A program made the position numbers and the translations under genes. The notes below the pieces were generated by a model. That model ran no database searches and had not been told where the DNA came from. It worked only from the letters and a program-made list of their open reading frames with translations. From positions 57,376,761 to 57,440,760 of the forward strand of contig OZ024869.1 of the NCBI GenBank assembly GCA_964017185.1: 64,000 bases of DNA, read 5' to 3'. This document shows, piece after piece, positions 55,475-64,000 of the stretch (position 1 is its first letter; each line of letters starts with the position of its first letter). The DNA is from Rugalucina vietnamica. Lineage: Eukaryota > Mollusca > Bivalvia > Lucinida > Lucinidae.

Positions 55475-57084
55475 AATCGTGCAGCATATTACGTTTGTGT
55501 TTGTGTTTAAGTATACAAGGTGTTTCATAATAACTGTCCTTAATCTAAACAGCTGTGGTTTTATGAAGGAAAGGTCGATGAACCACTTTTTGTTGACGTG
55601 ACGCTCACAATTAAAAGTCAAACATTGCAAATGACGAAAACAGATTTAGAATTTTAATCTCGAGATGACAAATGCCTCGTCCGAGTTCACATAGACACCA
55701 AATTTAATCATTCGACATATATAAAAAAAAATTCCAGCATGATGTTGAAAATTAAGTTTCAAGTTTTGAAAGATTAAATCTCAAATGAACAATATTTTGA
55801 GCATATTCTTAAAATTGTGACCGCAAACGTTTATGTTCATTATTTTAAATCGGCGACAACGGCTCTTATCATGGTCTTTTATGTGCTTTGTGGTGAAAAC
55901 GTCAAAATGATGTAACGACGTTTGACGGAATGAACTTCTTAAAATGCGAAATCTGAAGCAGACATGATTATACACTACCACAATCAAAGTACACCAACTG
56001 GTTATATTTAAAATAAAACTAAAAATAAGAAAACAATAAGTAATGTTGAAAAGGGGGGGGGGGTCTCACGCTATATGAAATTTACATAGGGTTCTGCCCA
56101 CGCACCGATTTTTATAATATTATGCATATTGCTAGCTTGGTGCATGGCCACTTTATTAGTAATATAGATTTTCTCTTAACTACTTAAAATTTTTAAATAC
56201 AACATTTTGTATTAGAGGGGGTCTGAATATAGGGGTGTGTGTGATTAAAGTCGCCCATGACCGTCATATTAGCCTCTTCCTAATTATGTTTGTTTGTAAA
56301 ATAATCTAGAATGATCAACCATCCTTTTGGTATTGCATAATTGTTGATAGCTATAATATTGAATTCAGCTGATTATCATTTGTTTTGCAGACGACCCCAA
56401 ATTTAAGCTCCATAATGATGAAACCGCATGTTTGATTTTCAATTTTAATATGTTCCATATTTTGTCAACCTATAATTTTTACCTCAAATTAGGCCACACA
56501 TATATAGATTATATGCTGAAAATTGCGTGAAATTTGAAGACCGGTAACATCTTTTTCTAGGACATTGAATGATACAAGTCAGAATTCTGAAAAACGTAAA
56601 ATAAATAATGATTTATCCAATTATAAGTATTTTATGTTTTTAACATGTTACAAAGTAAACTTTTTGTGAATAATTTTCCAGCTTAACGATTTCGTGTCTT
56701 GTGTGACCATATATATTTTGAATATTGATTTAAGTGAGAAAATTGCACCCTGTCTTGGACCTTATAAACCATATCAGCCCATCATTTTAAGTTTTCATAA
56801 TTAGATTTTAGAACATGATTCTATCTATTAGCTAGCAATTCTCTATAGTTTATTCGTGTTTATGATGCAATTGCCTAGTTTTTACTGTTCTGGTTATTTT
56901 TTCCAAAAATTAAGTTATTTGGGTATTAATTAATTATTTAAATGAACTTCTACAGCTATGTTGTTGATTTCTACATCCTGTAATTCACACCATATGGAAA
57001 CCTAAGGGATTTAGCATTTTGCATGAAATAAACCCAATGAGGCTAAGGACAAATCATTTCCTGCTGATTACTATATCAGGACCT

Positions 57085-57125
<41 letters not shown>

Positions 57126-57902
57126 ATCCACCCAAGTATATAATGAAGCAAAACCAATAGGATGAAGAGAGAAAACGAAATATCAATAGATAAAATTATA
57201 TGATAAGTTACTAACAAGAGGAGCTGGTTAACTACTTGTGTATTGTTTTTTTCTTCTCCTCCATTTGAAGCATTATACGCATGTACTAGACAACACTTTA
57301 CCAATATAATATCATGTTTGAAACCGATTATACCATATATAAAAATCTAAGATGAAAGCTATTAATCTTATGCATGCATATTATCACCTGCTACAGCAGG
57401 CAAACCTATTACTGGAAGTTTCAAACATACTTCCAACATTTCACAATTGGAAATCCTGAAATGGGGTTTTTGAACTTATAAACTTACATGTAGCTAACAA
57501 GCTTTTTTTACCTAGCTGACATATAATTGACAAAACAGTAAGGATTAAAGAAGAGTATCTAGACAACTATCAGCATGAAATCACAAACATTTTGCTGCAT
57601 TTATAATTGACTATTTGTTAAAATAAACCCATGAACATTGATGGATTCATAAATGTGTTAAAACCTTGAGATTTTTAAACATTTAGTTTGGATGTGTTCA
57701 GTTGCATTATTCATAACTCTAATATTCATTTCAAAAATAGTAAAAAGAACCACCTTAAAATGGTAGAAAGATTGTCAATGATGAATATGTTTAATGAAGA
57801 ATTAAAACAAATCTGATATTTAAAGTGAAAGCTATACCTGAGCATCACATCTGAACCCTTACAAAGAGAAAAGTCTGTCAAATAGCTGAATTATGCACTT
57901 AC
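55475..57902. other. Unassigned AT-rich stretch with a poly(A) run
   Basis: No credible gene or repeat family is found over 2.4 kb. An A-run of about 38 lies at 57087-57124, and a G-run is near 56055. It could contain regulatory or non-coding exons that I cannot recognise. Confidence 0.4.
57898..57902 (+). repeat. 5-bp target duplication, left (CTTAC)
   Basis: CTTAC is repeated at 63064-63068, immediately outside the TIRs. Confidence 0.6.
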
Positions 57903-58859
57903 CAGTAGGGCACAACCGTTAAATCGATATATTATATCTAGAAGGAGATATGCCTAATTACCATATATTTCGAACGAAATATACCCTATTATAATATATC
58001 TAAATTGACATATAATATGTCAATCTAAATATCATTATATATTTCGATCGAGATATATCATTTCCTTCATCTGAACACGTGATCATTTTGCGTCATGCGC
58101 AGTCTCTCATCGAGTTTCGCATAGCGGGAAGTTTTGAATTTTGTGCAGAAACAAATTTCCAACAAAAAATCCAGCGTCATCGAAAAGTTCACCAGGGAAG
58201 TTATGTACAGTTTGGATTTGAATATGCTCGTCGTCCGATTTACATGAGTAAACACTATTTTACTTGCTGAACATAACGACATAAAGCGCTAGGGAAATTC
58301 CAAGAAGTGTTAATTATATCTAAAATGTTTGGACTGGTTAGATTATATGACTTCACGTCCATATCAGCAATTGTTCGGTCATATTGGGAAGGAGCCAACG
58401 CTTTCTGTATGTAAACCAGAAGTCAAGGAAGCTTAAAATTTTGCTCAATGGCTCTTCACGACAAGATAACGTACGATCTCGCCGGGGACCTCTCTGCACG
58501 TAAATAAATCATTCTTCTTCTTCTTCTTCTTTCAAAGAATGACGCTACCACAATGCCAGGCAACAAGAATTTACCTCGAGGAACAGGCTGTTCAATGTGA
58601 GCGTGACTGCAAATGAAACCAGCGATCTCTCAAAGTTAACTAAACTGATAAGGACGGCAAACCGATGCGACTTTGCCCATCCCCGCCCATTCAGCATTGG
58701 GGCCGTGAGAAATAGATGGGCTGCCAGACAGAGCTTATAACTGAGTGATCGACTACACGATAACTGGTTAACCACTTAGGTCTGAAACTTCCTAGGAAAA
58801 GTTATAAGCTTTAGTTGTTGTGTGGTTATATGTCTTCAGCACGTATTTTTAAGCAAGGC

Positions 58860-59215
58860 AACATCCCAATATGACCATAGATGTAGCAACACATTCGAAC
58901 AATAGACCTATATGATCGAATCCCGGGATCGAACAACATATTCACACTCGTCTCACAAATGCTCGGCGCGGGGCTCGAATCAACACTGGCCAGAGTGGTA
59001 CCAAGATGCAACTCGGCAAGGGACCGTCAAACTCGGTTGCAATTACGCTACATGGCGATGGGTACATTATTTGCATGGCTCCTCGTCCTCCGGGGAGTTA
59101 ATATGCCTTGCTCAAGGACAACACGGTGCTGCCAGTGCCACGGTGATCGGTCCCATGACCTCTCGATTCGGATTCACATGCTTTACCACTACGTCACCAC
59201 GCTCCCTATTTATTT
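58860..59215 (-). mobile_element. tRNA-derived SINE, minus strand
   Basis: On the minus strand, TGACGTAGTGGTAAAGC (A-box-like), GGTCATGGGACCGATC at the B-box position, then TTGTCCTTGAGCAAGGC, the same body phrase as the SINE at 26943. Reading frames across it are incidental. Confidence 0.6.
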
Positions 59216-59221
59216 TATGTT

Positions 59222-59490
59222 GGTTGGTTTGTTTGAATTAATGGTCATGTCGGGGCGCTGCCTCGATTTTATGGGACTTTTACCAAAATTTAGGACGTCA
59301 TGACATCCAATAAGCGCTTCGAATATGACCACCAAACTATACCATCAAGGCTTGTATGTGTGGATAGACTGACATGAACCACTTTTCCTGGGCAGGCTCA
59401 GACCTGAGCGGTTAACCAGTAATCAGATGGTCAGTCAGTAGCGAAGAAGCTTTGCGTGGAGGCACAAGCAGCCCATCTATTTCTTTTAGG
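59222..59490 (+). repeat. Dispersed repeat (GTTTGTTTGAATT family), internally deleted
   Basis: It matches 60118-60445 but lacks the segment between GAATT and GGTCATGTCGGGGCG. Confidence 0.65.
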
Positions 59491-59619
59491 TCCCAATAGA
59501 AGGACAGTAAACGAGGTCTCAACACACAGGAAGCGAGGAAAATAGCTGATACACATTAGCATAATATAAGCCAAACGCGCGCCGGGTGTGTTGACAATAA
59601 TGTAAAATTCAACATACGT

Positions 59620-60017
59620 CAGGAGCACATCGGAGACACGTTAGAAACGCGTTACATGCACGCTGGCACGTTAGAAACGCGTTACATGCGCGCTTTGTAC
59701 GCTTAGTGTACGCCTCGGTGTACGTTGATATACGTCGCTGTTGGTCGGTGCGCACTCCACGCGCGTATGGGCTCAAAACACTTTTTAAGCATGCTTAAAA
59801 TCTTTTCTCGAATCTCGGCGTGAATCGGTCGTGTGTCTAAGCTGGAAACGACCCTCACTCGGTTAGTACCTTCTACAACAGGTTAATCAGTTAAATACGT
59901 TTCGAATAAGTTCCACGCGCGATACAGGCGCGTTGAATACGCTTTGAATGCGTTTGGCGCATATTTTAGATACGCCAGTGTACGTATCATGCGCGTTCCG
60001 ATTTAAAATTTACGAAC

Positions 60018-60058
<41 letters not shown>

Positions 60059-60117
60059 CAGTAACGTGCCCCAAGCGTGTACGAGACGCGCATTTAACGT
60101 TTGCTGCGCGCCTATAG
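59620..60117. repeat. CpG-rich GTACGC/ACGCGTT degenerate repeats with poly(T)
   Basis: Phrases such as ACGTTAGAAACGCGTTACATG occur twice in tandem (near 59637 and 59668), with many TACGC words. It is broken by a T-run at 60020-60058. It continues after the dispersed repeat, from 60446 to about 60670. CpG density is far above that of its neighbours. Confidence 0.55.
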
Positions 60118-60445
60118 CGCTTGCTTAGCGTTTGTTTGTTTATTTGAATTGATGCTTTACGTCCCAGTCAACAGCTAAGGTCATGTCGGGACGTTGCATC
60201 CACTTTATGGGACATTTAACCAAAGTAAGGATGTCATGACATTCAACAAGTGCTTAAAATATAAGTCATATAACCATCTAACAAAGCCACTCATGCTTAT
60301 ATGCGTAGACGGTTTGACTTGAAACCACTTTTCCTGGGCAAGCTTAGACCTGAGCGGTTAACCAGTAATCAGATGGTCAGTCAGCAGCGAACAAGCTTTG
60401 CCTGGAGGCACAAGCTACCAATCTATTTCTTTAGGCCCCAATGAG
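60118..60445 (+). repeat. Dispersed repeat, uninterrupted copy
   Basis: From GTTTGTTTATTTGAATTGATG to CTATTTCTTTAGGCCCC. It gives the empty-site reference (CATGACATTCAACAAG) for the SINE at 26943. Confidence 0.7.
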
Positions 60446-60924
60446 CGATGTCTTCCTGCTTAGTGTGTCTGGGACGTACCACAAAACGTACTTTATTTTT
60501 TCAGCGTTTTGATATTTTTTTCATACGTCTGGCAAACGCTTCAGTCACGCGCTAATGTGTGACTGCTAAAACGAGTTTAAGAAACAAATTATTTTTACGT
60601 CCAAAATCTTCATCGTGTTGAGATTTTTCATACGCCCGGGGCGCGTTTGGGTAATACGCTAATGTTCTATCTGCAGGAAACCACGGATTTATAAATTATA
60701 ACGTTGATCGAATCGCCCGGTGCTTGCAAAATCATGCATTTTGTATCAGACCGAGAAGAAAGGCTTAACTTGTGGCTCTAGTTCAACAAAGATAATGGAA
60801 AATATATAAACTGTTTATACCACCCAGTAAATTTATATTACTGACCGCTCCGATTCGGTACATCTGTTGTAGTCCTACTTGTTTTATGTTTTGCTCCTTT
60901 TATGTACGTTTTCAAAGCGTTGTT

Positions 60925-61490
60925 GAATCGCAGATTTCACACCTGTGAAATCGGCGACACTTAATAATAAAATCTGTGAATATCTGGTAGTATTTTCATA
61001 TGTGAAAAATTTGTACCAAATTTTCACATGCGGGACGAGTCAGTGTTTTGACGTGTGAAGAATTGGTTTAGATTCATCACATATTTGAAGAACTGGTATC
61101 AATTTTACTCAGATGTGAAAGCTTGGTACAAAATGTTTACATATATTGCTATATATTGAAGAATTGGAATCAAAGGCAAAACCATTTCAGATGGGTGGTT
61201 TTCGTGAGTGTTAAGAATACGTACAAATAGACCATGAAATTTGATTATATGCGCTTATCTCACATGCGTGTGAAATGGAATGAAATCCGTTACATACAAA
61301 TTCGTTACCAATTCTTCGCCGGCTGGGAGGATTTGGTACCAATAATTCACATAAGAACTTTGCGAAATGTGAAAATTATGGTTCAAGAACGTGTTTTCGT
61401 GTGTTAGAAGATTTAGTACCGATTTGTGTCAATTCTACACATCTGAAAAAAAAATCATACCAGTTCTTCACAGACGTTATATAAATTCGT
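60925..61490. repeat. Degenerate palindromic repeat (ATGTGAA..TTGGTACCAA..TTCACAT)
   Basis: Words ATGTGAA, GAATTGGTACCAA and TTTCACAT alternate in both orientations at 25-40-base spacing, e.g. TATGTGAAAAATTTGTACC near 60998. It is an old palindromic satellite-like tract. Confidence 0.55.
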
Positions 61491-61510
61491 ACCGTCAGAA
61501 ACAGAAAAAA

Positions 61511-61773
61511 AGTACAAATAGGCAATGATCAGGAAATGGCGCAATCAGAAAGAAATTCCTACTCCATAAAACGAGGGGTCGGAAAAACTAAAATGACACT
61601 TAGGCACTTATACCATGAAAACATGAGCAGCTATTCCCGAATGGGCGGCCACTCAGTTACCCGAACTGAACTAAAAATATGAAAACGTACATAAGGCTCA
61701 AACAGCACAAAAATTCGACTCCAAAACACAAAACAGTTAGAACCACAACAGAAGTATCGCCTTGGAACGATCT
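61511..61773 (-). mobile_element. Naiad 3' UTR fragment
   Basis: It matches 31560-31830 (GCCATTTCCTGATCATTGCC, GAGTGGCCGCCCATTCGGGA) and is cut upstream at GATCGTTCC. 5' truncation is typical of target-primed insertion. Confidence 0.7.
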
Positions 61774-62211
61774 TGAAGACATTTAAAATTTTAGTATGAA
61801 TTTCACCGCCCCCACCCCGCCATCGAAATTTAACATACACAAATGTCACACTTCCAAAATGTGCCTTGTTGGTACCTATTTTTACACAAATGTGAAATTA
61901 AAAATGCGGTTCAACAAGGCTATCATCCATGTCGAGAGCGTTAACACGTTATTAGAATGGTGCTGGTACCGGTGAACCGATTTGAATTTATGCTTCCTGC
62001 GTCTGGATGCCTCAACGTTTTGATATCCCGGAACATCTCTGACATATTGAAATGAGAGAAGGAACTATATAAGAATGATTGCTGGAAAACAAGTAGGTAA
62101 TGAACCAGCATTTTTAACGGAGTGGGGACTTGTTTACCGATGGCAAAGCTTCATACGATGAGATGGTTCATGTATCTTGGCGAGTTCTAGCATGGCGGGG
62201 TAACACAGTCC

Positions 62212-62285
62212 TCTATGGCACAGCGGATAAGCTAAATGCGCTGTAAAAAAGGAGTCATGAGTTCGATCCCATGCTTCTCCACTCG
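62212..62285 (+). other. tRNA-derived SINE-like head inside R1
   Basis: TGGCACAGCGGATAAGC (A box) and GAGTTCGATCCC (B box) at good spacing, as at 190-256. Confidence 0.6.
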
Positions 62286-63063
62286 TCCGGGTGAGACTTA
62301 AAGCCGAGGTCCCACGACGATCTCCCATGACAAACTGATGACAAGGACGTATTGTGACGAGGCTACAGACTTTGTGACCTTTTTTTAAGTCCAAGGGCCC
62401 TAGTCTTCAGACCTGACTGTCAGATAAAACCTGAACACACGGAATCGTTTAAACACCACCAAGATGATATTTAAGTTGTTTGTCCGTCGCCAGGTTGAAC
62501 TAGGCCATGTTAGTTGCAGACTAAGTTGCGGGCATATTCCAATGGATATAATATCTAGATCAACAAATTACATAGATCAGCTAGATAAGCCACAATCCGT
62601 TTCACTTCATCACCTAGCTCTACTTCCGCGTGGTGTGGAGAGTTATCAAGGAACACCGACGGAAACATGTTGCTAAGGGGCGAAAAAATGTGAAAATATA
62701 CGTCAATTGAGACATAATATGTCAAACGAAATATATATTTTAACCGGATGTAGAGCTGTATATCTCGAAGTAGATATTATATTTAAATTCAAATATTTTG
62801 TGTTTATATCTAGATTTAGATACGGTATCTAGTTTTAGATACTATATTAAAAAGGAGATATTTTGACAGTATATATCAATTTAGATATAATATGTAAAAC
62901 GAAATATAAATAAGCCGGATGTAGAGTTATATATCTAGAAGGAGATACTATATGTAAATTCAAATAGTTTGTGTTTATATCTAGATTTAGATATGATATC
63001 TAGTTTTAGATACTATATGAAAAAGGAGATATTATATATCGATTTAACGGTTGTGCCCTACTG

Positions 63064-64000
63064 CTTACTGGATAAGTTTAAAGATAATAGTGATCGAAAA
63101 GTTAGAAAGTGCCACTATATTTGGTATTCTTGTCAAGTTTTTAACTAAAGTTGGCATCAGCAACAATTAAGTTAAGTTATGAATAAGTAATCTTATAAAC
63201 GACAATACAAAGATGGCAAAACAACCCTACTGAAAATATGAGTGAAATATTACTGAAATTTCAATGATATTTCAGTGAATTGCAATGGAACCCTTATTAT
63301 CAATGAAATATCACTGAAATTTCAGTGAACTTTTATTTTTCAATGGAATGTCAATGAAATTTCTGTGAAATATCAATGATATATTACATTGAAATTTCAG
63401 TGAAATATCGATGAAATATCACTGAAATTTTCAGTGCTATTTCAATGAAATTTCAATGATCACATGACCAAAACCACATTACCATAATCCCATGACCTCT
63501 GACCCTACTTCCTTTTCCTGTTGCACATAATTTTGAAATGCAAACAAAAATCTAATCTGAACTAAATCTTCAAACATCTAAGGTATCAGAATGACTACAA
63601 ACTAGAAGTGTGAAGACAAAACAGCAGACAAGTTCAGAGTTAGTAACAGGAAAAGGATAGTGCAGAAACCTTGATGGGAAGTGGTCTGCAGGATGTTTAT
63701 GTAGAAGACATGAGGGAATGAGAGAACAATCATGGATAGAAAAATTGATAAAGGCTATATGGGGCTAGTATATGTAACTTACTTTGAAGAACTACTATTT
63801 TTAAGGTATGAAAATATGTGCATGTTGTTCTCAACATGGTTTCTCATTTATCATACTGTCTGGCTGGGGAAGGTTAGATTTCATAATTTATAGTCACTAA
63901 TTTAGAGATATTTGACCAGGTACCTTTTCCTTTCTGGGTACAGGCACATCCTTGCAATGCACATAGGTCATTAAAACAGCCAAGAATGTGAACACAACCC
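63064..64000. other. Unassigned end of window with TGAAAT repeat
   Basis: 63235-63462 is a degenerate repeat of TCA(A/C)TGAAAT(A/T) words, including CACTGAAATTTCAGTG palindromes. The rest shows no gene. Confidence 0.5.

Larger units (their letters stand above)
57903..63063. mobile_element. 5.16-kb R1 TIR transposon with nested repeats
   Basis: The terminal repeats CAGTAGGGCACAACCGTTAA are exact and continue for about 30 bases (to TCGATATAT). Both are followed inward by AT-rich TATATCTAGAAGGAGATAT words. CTTAC flanks both sides. The right 1 kb matches the window start. No transposase is found; short frames inside overlap SINEs. 5-bp duplications occur in Transib and Polintons, but neither's termini nor genes are visible, so the class is open. 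Confidence 0.7.

Noticed and set aside
57903..63063. Polinton/Maverick based on AGTA-type ends and 5-bp duplication
   Set aside because: TIRs are only about 30 bases, the element is 5 kb, and no polymerase, integrase, ATPase or capsid-like frames are seen.

Overview
This window is repeat-rich metazoan intergenic DNA with no recognisable host gene, rRNA or functional tRNA. The AGGTCA-rich repeats ending in TGAGCC-TTC-GGCTCA hairpins, the tRNA-headed SINEs and a Penelope-like element with in-frame TGA codons suggest a bivalve mollusc (a clam, scallop or mussel type). That assignment rests on general knowledge of the repeat families, not on a search. The only convincing coding sequences belong to two retroelements, both on the minus strand.

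Layout. 1-2730: an AT-rich TIR transposon cut by the window edge, carrying a 1.17-kb foldback element and followed by a partial second copy. 3367-5700: two head-to-tail copies of 'family A', a Helentron-like repeat with hairpin ends. 5868-9900: a cluster of inverted repeats interrupted by a 913-bp TIR element (6279-7191). 10072-39297: one family A copy split by what appears to be a single 28.2-kb palindromic transposon (10707-38890) flanked by TTAA. Its arms are made of 430-460-bp terminal inverted repeats plus tandem arrays (D and E). Inside it lie a 1.46-kb foldback with an ATC/GAT core (14239-15701), a CR1/L2-like LINE with a 13-bp target-site duplication (16041-20635), a 160-bp tandem array, a TA-flanked TIR element (24794-25820), a SINE nested in another repeat (26834-27300), and a hAT-like element (30210-36620). 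The hAT-like element holds a family A copy, which in turn holds a Naiad-type Penelope-like retroelement (31553-35696). 39298-46321: tandem arrays, including a 128-bp monomer organised as a 512-bp higher-order repeat, and arrays dense in nuclear-receptor-like sites. 46322-55474: four more family A copies, one split by a 2.3-kb element with a 9-bp duplication. 57903-63063: a 5.16-kb TIR element with a 5-bp duplication. 63064-64000: a TGAAAT-type simple repeat and unassigned DNA.

Most interesting system. The Naiad-type element encodes, in one reading path of about 1,070 codons, a Cys cluster, a GIY-YIG endonuclease, a CxC linker and a Penelope-type reverse transcriptase. Its only internal stops are three TGA codons, each at a position where the family carries Cys: two in the endonuclease and the first Cys of the CxC motif. 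Two further breaks are 1-base frameshifts in homopolymers. This is the pattern expected of a selenocysteine-using retroelement. The LINE is a second recoding case, with a 2A-type DIEKNPGP motif near the ORF2 N-terminus. The nested insertions give a relative order: family A, then the 28-kb element, then the hAT-like element, then a second family A copy, then Naiad.
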